Of a stretch of 43,091 nucleotides of DNA, positions 1 through 8,259 are shown in pieces. How positions within the stretch are numbered: the first letter of the stretch is position 1; the number at the start of each line of letters is the position of its first letter. The position numbers and the translations under genes were made by a program. A model generated the notes under the pieces. That model did no database searches. It saw only the letters and a list, made by a program, of their open reading frames with translations, and was not told the DNA's origin. Source of the stretch: a virus; IMG/VR virus record IMGVR_UViG_3300002835_000377, positions 1-43,091 of that record; one strand, 5' to 3'.

Positions 1-600
1 TTAACAGCAACTATTATTGATGGGTTTATCAGAAATACCGAATTAGATGTAGCTGGAAAAGTTGATTATGATGATTTAAGAAAATATGCCGATTCAACAT
101 TTACTGCTAATAATAAATATTTAGATATACCTGCAGATTTATTAGTTCCTAGAGCTTTGTTCGTAGCTACGACTGGAACATTAGCATCTGGTACAGTTGA
201 ATATATGGAAAAAAGAGATCAAACTTTTATGAGAGAGTTTAATTCATCAAATGCTAAAGGAGTACCTAAATTTTACGGTAATTGGGATGATTTTACTTTA
301 ATTGTAGCTCCAACGCCCGATCAAGCTTATCCTGTGCAATTAGAATATATAAAAGAACCACCACATTTTAACGCGGTAACGAATACGTATTTGTCAACCT
401 ATGCAGAAAATCTATTATTATACGGTGTATTATCAGAGGCGTTTTCTTTTTTAAAAGGACCTATGGATATGTACAATTTATACAAAGGGAAGTATGATAT
501 AGAAGTTCAAAACTTTGCTCTTCAACAAATGGGTAGAAGACGAAGAGGTGAATACGACGATGGAGTGCCGAGAATAAAAATTGATTCTCCATCACCATAA
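1..600 (+). CDS. Head-tail adaptor-like protein, 5' partial
   Basis: The reading frame is open from the first base of the window, so the true start lies upstream; a TTG at 157 is in frame but has no ribosome binding site and sits inside conserved-looking sequence. About 199 codons are visible. The sequence resembles adaptor proteins of short-tailed marine phages (SU10-adaptor type), which sit under the portal and join head to tail. Features seen: a DDLRKYAD helix near the start, a central strand-rich part (YPVQLEYIKEPPHF), then a helical end with a basic GRRRRGEYDDG segment. It is followed after 15 bp by the next virion gene with an AAGGAG site. Family assignment is by recognition, not by search. 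Confidence 0.65.
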   Translation, partial: LTATIIDGFIRNTELDVAGKVDYDDLRKYADSTFTANNKYLDIPADLLVPRALFVATTGTLASGTVEYMEKRDQTFMREFNSSNAKGVPKFYGNWDDFTLIVAPTPDQAYPVQLEYIKEPPHFNAVTNTYLSTYAENLLLYGVLSEAFSFLKGPMDMYNLYKGKYDIEVQNFALQQMGRRRRGEYDDGVPRIKIDSPSP

Positions 601-615
601 TTTAAGGAGATAAAA

Positions 616-1053
616 ATGGCTATAACAACAAACGCAATTTGTAATTCGTTTAAAGGACAAATTATACAAGGTCAGCATAATTTCACATTGACGACAGGAA
701 ACAAATTTAAGTTAGCAATGTATACGACAGCTGCAACTTTAGGTGCATCAACAACATCTTTTACAACTGTAGGTCAGGTATCATCTTCAGGATATACATC
801 AGGTGGTAAAGCACTTGTTAATTCTGGTGTTAAAGTATCTGGTGCTGTTGCAATCACAAACTTCAGTAACGTTTCTTTTACTGGTGTAACATTGTCTGCA
901 CGAGGTGCATTAATTTATAACACATCAGCTACAAATAAAGCTGTATGTGTATTAGACTTTGGTGGAACTAAAACAGCAACTGCTGGAACTTTTACAGTTC
1001 AGTTCCCAGCATTTACAACAAGCGCAGCAATTATTAGAATTGGTAACGCGTAA
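616..1053 (+). CDS. Small virion-type protein of unknown function
   Basis: A 145-aa protein rich in Thr, Ser, Ala, Gly and Val, with alternating beta-strand-like stretches and no charged clusters, as is common for phage decoration or tail beta-sandwich proteins. No catalytic motif is visible. The start is fixed by TTTAAGGAG seven bases upstream. It lies between the adaptor and the repeat/fibre genes, which argues for a virion role. Similar proteins occur in uncultured marine phages as hypothetical proteins; the specific role (decoration, fibre or head-tail part) cannot be told from sequence. Confidence 0.6.
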   Translation: MAITTNAICNSFKGQIIQGQHNFTLTTGNKFKLAMYTTAATLGASTTSFTTVGQVSSSGYTSGGKALVNSGVKVSGAVAITNFSNVSFTGVTLSARGALIYNTSATNKAVCVLDFGGTKTATAGTFTVQFPAFTTSAAIIRIGNA

Positions 1054-1066
1054 ATTTTAAGGAGGG

Positions 1067-1105
1067 CCAAGTGGCAGATATTATATTTTACATATCACCA
1101 CTTGG
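1067..1105 (+). promoter_or_regulatory. Inverted repeat spanning a GTG start codon
   Basis: CCAAGTGG (1067-1074) and CCACTTGG (1098-1105) are perfect 8-bp complements separated by 23 bases. The left arm contains the GTG (1071) of a 19-codon frame and directly follows the strong AAGGAGGG site, so in RNA the hairpin would hide that start codon while leaving the Shine-Dalgarno exposed. Pairing is seen directly; a regulatory role is inference. Confidence 0.4.
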
Positions 1106-1130
1106 TGCTCATACCATGTTAGGAAAATAA
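1071..1130 (+). CDS. Possible 19-aa leader peptide
   Basis: GTG-initiated frame of 19 codons (MADIIFYISPLGAHTMLGK) preceded by one of the strongest Shine-Dalgarno sequences in the window (AAGGAGGG, 1058-1065). Its stop (TAA 1128-1130) lies one base before the ATG of the repeat protein, so translating it could deliver ribosomes to the next gene, which has only a weak AGGA of its own. It could equally be a remnant of a former gene start. Too short to judge by composition. Confidence 0.35.
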   Translation: MADIIFYISPLGAHTMLGK

Positions 1131-1131
1131 C

Positions 1132-2322
1132 ATGGCTGACGAAACAGTAATCATATCATCACCTGGTTTAGTCACTTGGGGCAGTGGTACCTTTGGTGAT
1201 GGTTCTTATGGTGGTCAAGAATTATCCTTAGGTTTGTTACAAGGTACAACTACAACTTCAATTGATGTTGAAGTAAGTGTTACAGGAACTCAATTAGCAT
1301 TTGCAATTAATTCTGTAACTATAGATATTGGGGTTGAACCTTTAGTCACAGGTTCACAAATTAATTTAACTATTGATTCTGTTATTGCTTCAATTCCAGA
1401 AACAGTAACTGTTTCTGGTTCTCAAATTAATTTAACAGTTGGAAATGAAACGGTTGATATTCAACCTGATGCAGGTTGGGGTGTTGCGGGTTGGGGTGTA
1501 GTTCCTTGGGGTGAAGAACCAGATGTTATTGCAACAGTTACAGGAACAGCTTTAGCTGCTTTTGTTCATCCTGTTGACACAAATGCAGATGGTAATGAAT
1601 CTGTAAACGTAGATGAAGATGATGATATTGTTATATATTTAAATAGCGTCACTTCAACTGCTGATGCTAATGTAGATGTCACTGGATCTCAAGTAAATTT
1701 AGTAACGGGATCTTTAACCATAAGTGCAAATGCAAGTGTTGACGTAACAGGTTCACAAATTAATTTAACAGCAGGTTCTGCTACAGCAGCAGCTGGAGCT
1801 TCTGTTGATGTAACAGGTACACAAATAAATATAATAACTGGTGAGGTAATTGAAGTTATTACAGTAGATGTATTTCCTATAGGATCTCGAATCAATATAA
1901 CAGAAGGATTAGCCGGGGCTGTTATAACTGGAGATGCAAATGTATCTGTTACAGGATCTCAGATAAATTTAACCGTAAACCAAGTAGGAGTTTCCGCTGA
2001 TGGTAATATAAGTGTTGTTGTTGATGAAAATCAAATAAATATTGCAATTGGAAATGAAACTACATCATCCGATGCTAATGTAACACTTACCGGTTCTCGA
2101 ATTAACTTAAGTACAGGCCAAGTAGATATTGCATTTGGTTACGACGTTACCGGATCTAGAATAAATACCCTTATAAATTCAGTAACTGTTACTGGTAATG
2201 CTAATGTAGATGTTACTGGTATTCGCTTGAATACTTCAATAGGATCTGCTAATGTAACGGCTTGGGCAGAAGTACAAACAGGGGCTAATAATATTTGGAC
2301 TCCGGTTGACTTAGCTGCTTAA
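1132..2322 (+). CDS. Repeat-containing virion protein with TG[ST][QR][IL]N motifs
   Basis: A 396-aa protein whose N-terminus has Trp/Gly-rich turns (VTWGSGTFGDGSYGG; a second WGV block near residues 115-127), followed by about 13 imperfect repeats of roughly 20-25 residues. The core is V-T-G-S-Q-I-N-L-T, with variants TGTQLA, SGSQIN, IGSRIN, ENQIN, TGSRIN and TGIRLN. The rest of each unit alternates Val/Ala/Asp strands, suggesting a regular beta structure such as a solenoid or fibre. Almost no Cys, Lys or aromatic residues occur in the repeats. It sits between the adaptor and tail-fibre genes, so a tail-associated structural role is likely. One more copy of the motif occurs in the small gene at 10774. 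No function is known to me. Confidence 0.6.
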   Translation: MADETVIISSPGLVTWGSGTFGDGSYGGQELSLGLLQGTTTTSIDVEVSVTGTQLAFAINSVTIDIGVEPLVTGSQINLTIDSVIASIPETVTVSGSQINLTVGNETVDIQPDAGWGVAGWGVVPWGEEPDVIATVTGTALAAFVHPVDTNADGNESVNVDEDDDIVIYLNSVTSTADANVDVTGSQVNLVTGSLTISANASVDVTGSQINLTAGSATAAAGASVDVTGTQINIITGEVIEVITVDVFPIGSRINITEGLAGAVITGDANVSVTGSQINLTVNQVGVSADGNISVVVDENQINIAIGNETTSSDANVTLTGSRINLSTGQVDIAFGYDVTGSRINTLINSVTVTGNANVDVTGIRLNTSIGSANVTAWAEVQTGANNIWTPVDLAA

Positions 2323-2352
2323 ATATATTATTTTAATTAAATAGGAGCATAA

Positions 2353-3585
2353 ATGGCATCAAGTTACTCTACAGACCTCAAGATAGAATTAATGGTCACT
2401 GGCGAAAATGCTGGTACCTGGGGTGAAAAAACTAATGACAATTTAAACGTAATTCAACAAGCTATTGCTGGATACGGAGAACAAAGTATAGCGGGTAGTG
2501 CTCAAACTACAGCTTTAACAATTGCAAATTCACCAACATTATCTGTTGCAAGAAATATCGTAATAAAATTAACAGGAACAATTACAGGAAATCAAATCGT
2601 AACAGTTCCATCAGGAATTGAAAAAACTTGGATTGTATCAAATGGTACAACAGGTGCATTTACAGTAGAATTTAAAACAGTTAGCGGAACAGGTGCTACT
2701 TGGTCTACAACTGATAAAGGAATTAAAATATTATATTCTGATGGAACAAACATTAACTCAACAGACTTAAGCACATTATCTGGAACAGTTGCTTCTGCAC
2801 AAATTGCAAACCTAGCAGTAACATCTGCTAAACTTGCGTCATTTGCAGTAACTGAAGCAAGACTTGCATCATTTGCAGTTACAACTTCAAGACTTGCAAC
2901 AAATGCTGTTACAGCTATTAAAATTGCACAATCTACAATTACACAATCAAAACTAGCAACAGGTTCTGTTGGAGCAGATCAATTAATTGCAACAGCAGTT
3001 ACTCCAGGAACCTATACAGCAGCTACAGTTACAGTTGATGCTGATGGTCGTATTACTGGCGCATCATCTGGATCAGCAGGTGCTGGTGGATTTGTACCAA
3101 CTCTTTTACAAGCAGGTCCTGCATCTGGAACATATACAGCCGCACCAACCGCAAATAGATTAGCGATATATATGTATGCCGGAGGAGGAGGAGGAGCTGG
3201 AAGTGGTAATGCCGATAATGCTACAGGTGGTTCTGGTGGTCCTGGTGGATATGGATTTTATAATAAACCAATTACACAACCATTTGCTCAACCTTATTCA
3301 GTAGCTGGTCCTGGACCAAGAAGAGGAAGTGGTGGAAATACTACAATTGCAAACGTTGGAACAGTAAATGGTGGTGGTGGTGGAAATTATGCACCTGGTA
3401 CTGCTAATGGAAATGTAGGAACAACAGGAACTGCCCCTGGAGCAACTTTAGGTATGTATAGTCCAAGTTCTTTTTTCTTGGCATCTTTTCCAGGTACCGG
3501 TGGGGCAGGAGTTGCTGCGCCTAACCCGTCAGCGGGAGTAGGTGGAGTAGGTTATTTATTAGTTTTAGAAAATACAGGAACATAA
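2353..3585 (+). CDS. Tail fibre protein with glycine-rich C-terminus
   Basis: A 410-aa protein. The N-terminus (ELMVTGENAGTWGEKTNDNL, then IQQAIAGYG) is a conserved virion-attachment type seen in many marine phage fibres. Residues about 150-215 form near-heptad repeats of the type SAKLASFAVT / TSRLATNAVT / ITQSKLATGSV, as expected for a trimeric fibre shaft. The C-terminal third is glycine-rich (GGGGGAGSG, GGSGGPGGYG, NGGGGGNY), resembling glycine-rich receptor-binding tips. AGGAG lies 8 bases before the ATG. The next gene follows after one base, a position often held by fibre-associated proteins. Role: receptor recognition at the tail; the N-terminal family is confident, the receptor unknown. 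Confidence 0.8.
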   Translation: MASSYSTDLKIELMVTGENAGTWGEKTNDNLNVIQQAIAGYGEQSIAGSAQTTALTIANSPTLSVARNIVIKLTGTITGNQIVTVPSGIEKTWIVSNGTTGAFTVEFKTVSGTGATWSTTDKGIKILYSDGTNINSTDLSTLSGTVASAQIANLAVTSAKLASFAVTEARLASFAVTTSRLATNAVTAIKIAQSTITQSKLATGSVGADQLIATAVTPGTYTAATVTVDADGRITGASSGSAGAGGFVPTLLQAGPASGTYTAAPTANRLAIYMYAGGGGGAGSGNADNATGGSGGPGGYGFYNKPITQPFAQPYSVAGPGPRRGSGGNTTIANVGTVNGGGGGNYAPGTANGNVGTTGTAPGATLGMYSPSSFFLASFPGTGGAGVAAPNPSAGVGGVGYLLVLENTGT

Positions 3586-3586
3586 A

Positions 3587-4030
3587 ATGCCATATTTTAT
3601 TTTTAATAAAAATCAAGAAAATATTATTGGATCAATTTACAAAATTTGTGAAAATGAAAATGATTTAAATAATTTAAATATTATTAAATCGGACTATAAA
3701 ATAATAGAGGATTCACAAGAAAATTTTAATGCTGTTAAATATGGTACAAAATTCCCTGAAAAATTTAATTCTAATAATATTACTTATTCAAATCATTCAC
3801 CTTCTTTTACTAAAGAAAATTTAACTATTTATGTAAATTCTTTAAAAGAACAAATATTACAATTTATTAATAACAATCCTAATCATTCATTATATAATCT
3901 TTGGAATAATTATTTTAATCAATTAAATTCATTAAATTTAAATAGTATTGAATATCCTTTAAATAAATCATTAGAACAGTATTTTTATGATTTAGGACAA
4001 CCCTCATATAATATTTTACAACTACCTTAA
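3587..4030 (+). CDS. Unknown protein following the tail fibre
   Basis: A 147-aa protein extremely rich in Asn, Ile, Leu and Tyr, reflecting very AT-rich DNA. No catalytic motif. The middle (KENLTIYVNSLKEQILQFI) is helical and the C-terminus contains a NNYFNQLNSL stretch. It starts one base after the fibre stop, so it is probably cotranslated with it; genes in this place often encode fibre chaperones or fibre-associated proteins. That role is inference from position only. Confidence 0.55.
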   Translation: MPYFIFNKNQENIIGSIYKICENENDLNNLNIIKSDYKIIEDSQENFNAVKYGTKFPEKFNSNNITYSNHSPSFTKENLTIYVNSLKEQILQFINNNPNHSLYNLWNNYFNQLNSLNLNSIEYPLNKSLEQYFYDLGQPSYNILQLP

Positions 4031-4033
4031 AAA

Positions 4034-4051
4034 ATGATACGAAAGTATCAT
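4034..4051 (+). promoter_or_regulatory. GAAA-tetraloop hairpin covering a start codon
   Basis: ATGATAC (4034-4040) pairs perfectly with GTATCAT (4045-4051) around a GAAA loop, a stable GNRA-type tetraloop. The right arm contains the A and T of the ATG (4050-4052) of the next gene, and no Shine-Dalgarno is evident, so initiation may depend on melting of this hairpin by ribosomes from upstream. The fold is seen in sequence; the control role is inference. Confidence 0.45.
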
Positions 4052-4805
4052 GTTTGATAAAGAAATAGAATTTAGTGCTCACGAAGATTATTTTGCATTA
4101 AAAGAAGATTATCCAATACCTGCAAAATTAAACATACCAGAATGGTATAAAAATTTAGAACATACTATAATAAATAGAACAGTTAAAGGATGCATGCCTT
4201 TTTTAGATTCTTTAACAGCTGGGTACATATTAAAAATGCCTCAAGATTTTTATATTAGACACAACGTAGATAGTAAAAATGAAAAAGGAGAAAACTTTAA
4301 AGACTGTTTCCAAAATTTTGGATTACAAACTTGGAGAGAAAGAATTAGCGCAAAATTATTAAATTTAAATGCAGGAGTTGATGTACATCCAACCGTACAA
4401 GTAATGAATTCACCTTTTGTTGAAAAAAATAAAAATTTACCATTACATAAAATCTTAAACCCATGGAAAATAAAAACACCAAAAGGATATTCTTGTTTAT
4501 TTGTTCCACCAATGAATACTTCTGATGATAGATTTTCTATTATCCCTGGAATAGTTGATACAGACACCTTCCCTAATGAAATTAATTTTCCATTTGTGGT
4601 TAACGGTGATAAATATCCTATTTTAGAAACATTAATTAAAAAAGGAACCCCTTATGCTCAAATAATTCCTTTTAAGAGAGATTCTTGGAAAATGAACCTT
4701 AAACCTAGAAAAAAAGAAGAAATAGTAAATTCAATGGTTTTTTTTGCATTAACTATTATAAATTCTTACAAAGAAAAATATTGGAGTAAAAAATCATGGA
4801 AATAA
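4050..4805 (+). CDS. Uncharacterised phage cargo protein, 251 aa
   Basis: First gene of the cargo block. N-terminus FSAHEDYFALKEDYPIPAKL followed by IPEWYKNL, and a central KGCMPFLDSLTAGYILKMP segment: a family often seen in marine viruses and some bacteria without assigned function, possibly DUF6065, which I cannot confirm. The second half has short aromatic/proline strands (YSCLFVPPMN, FSIIPGIVDTDTF, YAQIIPFKRDSW) suggesting a cupin-like or other beta fold. Clusters of this type often accompany 2OG-Fe(II) oxygenases, as here. The gene overlaps the next by 10 bases. Confidence 0.6.
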   Translation: MFDKEIEFSAHEDYFALKEDYPIPAKLNIPEWYKNLEHTIINRTVKGCMPFLDSLTAGYILKMPQDFYIRHNVDSKNEKGENFKDCFQNFGLQTWRERISAKLLNLNAGVDVHPTVQVMNSPFVEKNKNLPLHKILNPWKIKTPKGYSCLFVPPMNTSDDRFSIIPGIVDTDTFPNEINFPFVVNGDKYPILETLIKKGTPYAQIIPFKRDSWKMNLKPRKKEEIVNSMVFFALTIINSYKEKYWSKKSWK

Positions 4806-5365
4806 AAAATTTTATAAAAATATACGATGAGGTTTTACCTTGGAATGTTTTATCAAATTTAATTAAATTTGCTAATGTTGCGAAATTTAAAGATGCTGAA
4901 ATTGGTGGCGAAAAAGAATATGTAAAAAATTTTAATGTTAGAAGAACTTATACTTGCCCACTATCTAATATGAGCAACTATATTTCTGATGTTCATTGGT
5001 TTAATTTATTACATTTTTATTTTAATAAAAATTTAAATAAATATAAATTTGATTTAAATATATTAGATTATAGTTATAAAAATATTTTTGATATTGAAAT
5101 TTTAAAATATGAAAACACTGGATTTTATACATGGCACGTAGATCATTTTGCAGAAATTCCAAGAACAATGAGTTGTATATTGCTTTTAAATAATGATTAT
5201 GAAGGTGGAAATTTATGGTTTAGGAATCCAGATGGATCAGGAGAATGGGAAGTAGATGTTAAACCAAACAGAATGATTATTTGGCCTAGTAATTTTTTGT
5301 ATCCGCATACAGTTAAACCAGTGACGAAAGGAAAAAGGTATTCAGTTGTAGCATGGGCACTATAA
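4796..5365 (+). CDS. 2OG-Fe(II) oxygenase (prolyl-4-hydroxylase-like)
   Basis: A 189-aa protein with the double-stranded beta-helix metal motif: H114-V-D116 in FYTWHVDHF, distal H171 in LYPHTVKPV, and R181 in GKRYSVVAWAL to bind 2-oxoglutarate. The GGNLWFRNPDG turn between them is typical of the P4Hc family. Such enzymes couple 2-oxoglutarate decarboxylation to hydroxylation of a substrate (protein side chain, nucleotide or small molecule); the substrate cannot be read from sequence. Overlaps its neighbours on both sides, so it is translationally coupled. Confidence 0.85.
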   Translation: MEIKNFIKIYDEVLPWNVLSNLIKFANVAKFKDAEIGGEKEYVKNFNVRRTYTCPLSNMSNYISDVHWFNLLHFYFNKNLNKYKFDLNILDYSYKNIFDIEILKYENTGFYTWHVDHFAEIPRTMSCILLLNNDYEGGNLWFRNPDGSGEWEVDVKPNRMIIWPSNFLYPHTVKPVTKGKRYSVVAWAL

Positions 5366-5898
5366 AAGATTTTAAATATAAATTAATTAAAAATTTTTTA
5401 ACAAAAGAAGAGGTTAAATTATTAACTGATTATTGTAGGATTAAACACAGAATAAATTTTGATTCTTTTGATTCTCAACAAAATGATAATGGAGATACTT
5501 TTTTTTATGGAGACTCATTAATGGAATCTTTAATGGTTAATAAATTAGAATTAATGCAAAAAGAAACAGGACTTGAATTACTACCAACCTATGCATTTTG
5601 GAGAATGTACACAGTAAATGCCGATTTAAAAAAACACACCGATAGGGAATCTTGCGAAATTAGTGTAACGGTTATGATAGGGTCTGATAAAACACCTTGG
5701 CCAATATATATGAATGGAGCAGAAATTAATATGGAACCAGGCGATGCCGCAATATATTTAGGTTGTGAAATAGAACATTGGAGAGAAGAATTTAAAGGAG
5801 ATTGGCATGCTCAAACTTTTTTACATTATGTTGATAAGAATGGACCTAATAAAGAATGGTTTAAAGATAAAAGATTATTATATGGAGTACAAAAATGA
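5353..5898 (+). CDS. 2OG-Fe(II) oxygenase-like protein
   Basis: A 181-aa protein. Metal-site candidates are H95-T-D97 in LKKHTDRESCEISV and H142 in EIEHWREEF, followed by WHAQTFLHYVD. The strand pattern between (ISVTVMIGSD, PIYMNGAEINMEPGDAAIY) fits the jelly-roll core, and MEPGDAAIYLG is the usual strand before the distal His. The 2OG-binding basic residue is less clear than in its neighbours. The family is common in marine phages. Overlaps the preceding oxygenase by 13 bases and the next gene by 4 (ATGA). Confidence 0.75.
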   Translation: MGTIKDFKYKLIKNFLTKEEVKLLTDYCRIKHRINFDSFDSQQNDNGDTFFYGDSLMESLMVNKLELMQKETGLELLPTYAFWRMYTVNADLKKHTDRESCEISVTVMIGSDKTPWPIYMNGAEINMEPGDAAIYLGCEIEHWREEFKGDWHAQTFLHYVDKNGPNKEWFKDKRLLYGVQK

Positions 5899-6113
5899 TT
5901 TTTAAACAATACGAAGACGGTTCATGCGATATTGTTTTTTCAAAAAAAGAAAGATTAAGACTTTTTTTAAAAGGAAAACTGCACTTATCAGATGAAAATT
6001 TAAGACATTTTGGAAATAACTTAGTTAAAATTGTAGCAGATTGGCAATTAAAATTTAAGGAAGAGATAGCCAATAAACCAACTTTTACAGATACAAAAAT
6101 AAAATCTGATTAG
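5895..6113 (+). CDS. Small conserved-type phage protein, 72 aa
   Basis: Starts with ATGA overlap to the oxygenase before it and ends directly at the ATG of the next oxygenase. Sequence YEDGSCDIVFSKKE, then LRLFLKGKLHLSDENLRHFG, then a helical NNLVKIVADWQLKFKEEI. No enzymatic motif. Its strict packing inside the block supports a real gene; function unknown. It may partner with one of the adjacent enzymes, but nothing shows this directly. Confidence 0.6.
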   Translation: MIFKQYEDGSCDIVFSKKERLRLFLKGKLHLSDENLRHFGNNLVKIVADWQLKFKEEIANKPTFTDTKIKSD

Positions 6114-6650
6114 ATGATTGAAGTTATAAAAAATATTTTACCAAAAGAAATTAATAAAAAAATTATTTTGTTTTTATTGAAATCAAGAAATTGGGGAATA
6201 GCAAAAGATAAAGGAGGAGAAGTAGAATTATTAAATGAATTAATTGGCACATCTGGAAAAGATTACGGTTTTTCTTTACAAACTCTTGATGTTAAAGATG
6301 GAATATATATTGAGGGACCATTAAATTTATATGCAGAAATAATTTATGAAATAATTAAAAAACATACAAAATACAAATTTTTAAAACCAATGAGGTTTTA
6401 TTGGAATTACTATAATAATTTTTCTCAAACATTACCACATAAAGATAGAGATGAGAATTTTTATTTAAGTTTTGTATATAATTTACATGACAATGATGGA
6501 GGAACAAAAATAAATGATGAGTTTTTTAAATCAAATTCAGGTGAAGCTATTTTATTTCCAAGTAACTGTATGCATGTAGGTATTTCTTCATCTAATACAA
6601 AAGGAAGATTTAATTTAAACTGCATTGTAGAATTAGAGAGATCTATATAA
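6114..6650 (+). CDS. 2OG-Fe(II) oxygenase
   Basis: A 178-aa protein with H109-K-D111 in LPHKDRDENFYLSFVYNL, distal H154 in SNCMHVG and R165 in KGRFNLNCIVEL, the complete His-Asp-His-Arg set of 2-oxoglutarate oxygenases. The SGEAILFPSN strand before the distal His is typical. Unlike the P4H-like neighbour it resembles the family acting on sugars or small metabolites, though the substrate is unknown. Starts immediately after the preceding stop; six bases separate it from the sulfotransferase. Confidence 0.82.
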   Translation: MIEVIKNILPKEINKKIILFLLKSRNWGIAKDKGGEVELLNELIGTSGKDYGFSLQTLDVKDGIYIEGPLNLYAEIIYEIIKKHTKYKFLKPMRFYWNYYNNFSQTLPHKDRDENFYLSFVYNLHDNDGGTKINDEFFKSNSGEAILFPSNCMHVGISSSNTKGRFNLNCIVELERSI

Positions 6651-6656
6651 TTTTAC

Positions 6657-7403
6657 ATGAAAAATATTTATTTTTTAATTGGTTTACCGAGAGCTGGAAA
6701 CACTCTTTTAGGGTCTTTATTAAATCAAAATAAAAAAATTTCTCTCACTGCAAATACACTACTTTGTGATGTAATTGAAAATATAGAGTCTCTTAAAAAT
6801 TCTTTAATTTTTAAAAATTTTCCAGACCATAATTCGTTGGATAATGTAGTTAAAAATATATTTAATAACTATTATAATGATTGGAATGCTGAACATATTA
6901 TAGATAGGGGACCTTGGGGCACACCTTCAAATTTACAAAATTTAAAAAAAATAATCAATAAGCCTAAGTTTATAATATTATATAGACCTGTTTTAGAAAT
7001 ATTGGCTTCTTTTGTAAAAATAGAAAATCCTAAAAACGTTGAAGATGCATGTGATGATTTTATGAATATGAATAAAAATTCTATTTTACTTAAAAATCTT
7101 TGGTCGATATATAATATTATAGAAAATAAAGAAAAGTTTTTAATTTTACACTATAAAAATTTAGTGGAGGATACTCTAACGGAAATAAAAAAAATTTATG
7201 AATTTATCAATGTTCCTTATTCAGAAACTAAATTAATAAATTTTGATAAATTTAATGCAAATAATGTAAGCTATGATGATTCTGTTTTGAATGCAAATAT
7301 ACATGAAATTAGAACAGATAACATTTCATTTTCAAAATATGATATAAAAGAAGTTCTTTCAAAAAATATCATAGAAAAATATTCTGGATTGGATATTTTA
7401 TGA
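6657..7403 (+). CDS. Sulfotransferase
   Basis: A 248-aa protein whose N-terminus carries the PAPS 5'-phosphosulfate loop, I-G-L-P-R-A-G-N-T (residues 8-16) followed by LLGSLLNQN. A second signature, FIILYRPVLEILASFVK, matches the 3'-phosphate-binding strand/helix of the family. Sulfotransferases move sulfate from PAPS to a hydroxyl or amine on a sugar, lipid or peptide. The next gene, overlapping by 4 bases, encodes an APS-kinase-like protein that could supply PAPS. The acceptor is unknown; phage-modified host surface glycan or a virion glycan are plausible. Confidence 0.8.
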   Translation: MKNIYFLIGLPRAGNTLLGSLLNQNKKISLTANTLLCDVIENIESLKNSLIFKNFPDHNSLDNVVKNIFNNYYNDWNAEHIIDRGPWGTPSNLQNLKKIINKPKFIILYRPVLEILASFVKIENPKNVEDACDDFMNMNKNSILLKNLWSIYNIIENKEKFLILHYKNLVEDTLTEIKKIYEFINVPYSETKLINFDKFNANNVSYDDSVLNANIHEIRTDNISFSKYDIKEVLSKNIIEKYSGLDIL

Positions 7404-7789
7404 AAATATTAATATTTGGATTACCTGGATCTGGCAAAACTACTTTTGCTAAAAAATTAGTTGAGAATAAAAAAATACCACACTTCAATGCTGATGATAT
7501 TAGAAAGCTATTTGAAGATTGGGATTTCACAGAAAATGGCAGAAGACGACAAGCGAATCGTATGATGACTATGTGTGATCTTGCAATTAATCATGTAGTT
7601 GTAGATTTTGTATGTCCATTTGAATCATATAGATCTTTTTATGATATGAAGATTTGGATGAATACAATTGATAAAGGAAGATTTGAAGATACAAATAAAG
7701 TATTTGAAAAACCTAAAAAAGTAGATTTCGAAATAACTGATTTTAATTACGATAGCATAATAAAAGATATACAAAATAAATTATTATGA
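7400..7789 (+). CDS. cysC: Adenylylsulfate (APS) kinase-like protein, short
   Basis: A 129-aa P-loop protein: G7-L-P-G-S-G-K-T-T15 (Walker A), NADDIRKLFEDWDF, then ENGRRRQANRM and VVDFVCPFESYR. These correspond in order to the APS kinase signatures (GDNIR, the RR-containing helix, and the iaPfR motif). The C-terminal IWMNTIDKGRFEDTNKVFE is also family-like. It is much shorter than the roughly 200 aa of bacterial CysC and lacks the usual lid/C-terminal part, so activity is not certain. Reaction: APS plus ATP gives PAPS plus ADP. Lies between the sulfotransferase and an HxGH nucleotidyltransferase with ATGA overlaps on both sides. Confidence 0.72.
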   Translation: MKILIFGLPGSGKTTFAKKLVENKKIPHFNADDIRKLFEDWDFTENGRRRQANRMMTMCDLAINHVVVDFVCPFESYRSFYDMKIWMNTIDKGRFEDTNKVFEKPKKVDFEITDFNYDSIIKDIQNKLL

Positions 7790-8259
7790 AACTTAAAATT
7801 AATAGAGTAGTCAAAAATTGGAAACTTGCAAATAATGTTGCAATTGAAAATAATACATTTAATGATAATGGTTTTGGCAGAAGATTTAAAAGCCAAGATT
7901 CTGCTAATCATTGGGAAGAAGCTTTCGCTGAATTTGGATTAAAACCACATTGTATTGAGCCTAAATTTAAAAATTTTATAGGAAACCATTTTAAAGATGG
8001 TGCCGCCGTTCATGAACATACTGATGAAGCACCGGAAGGATTTGTACATACAAGATGTAATTTAATGTTAAAGAAACCGATTAAAGGAGGGAACCCAGTA
8101 TTAGATGGAGAAGAAATTCAAGTTGATAAAAATGATTTATGGTTATGTTTAGCAAGTTTAGAAAAACATTATACTACACCAGTTGAAGGCGGAGAAAGAT
8201 TAATTTTTTCTTTCGGTGGTTTAGTTCCTGTAGAACAAATTAAAAAGATAATAGCATGA
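7786..8259 (+). CDS. 2OG-Fe(II) oxygenase-like protein
   Basis: A 157-aa protein with H78-T-D80 (VHEHTDEAPEGF), distal H128 (LEKHYTTPV) and R138 (GERLIFSFGG), a full His-Asp-His-Arg set in a compact jelly roll. The intervening strands CNLMLKKPIKGGNPVLDGEE and VDKNDLWLCLAS have expected spacing. Fourth oxygenase of the block; it sits inside the sulfate-activation trio, so its substrate could be the same molecule that is sulfated, which is inference. Overlaps neighbours by ATGA at both ends. Confidence 0.75.
   Translation: MKLKINRVVKNWKLANNVAIENNTFNDNGFGRRFKSQDSANHWEEAFAEFGLKPHCIEPKFKNFIGNHFKDGAAVHEHTDEAPEGFVHTRCNLMLKKPIKGGNPVLDGEEIQVDKNDLWLCLASLEKHYTTPVEGGERLIFSFGGLVPVEQIKKIIA

Noticed and set aside
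157-600. TTG at 157 as start of the adaptor gene
   Set aside because: The frame is open from base 1 with protein-like sequence and no ribosome site precedes the TTG.
4250-4567. 105-codon minus-strand frame
   Set aside because: Complementary shadow of the 251-aa cargo gene, without start signals.
7400-7789. Frameshifted or truncated APS kinase pseudogene
   Set aside because: The frame is intact, ends in a tidy overlap with the next gene, and the family-like C-terminal segment is present, so a natural short form is more likely.
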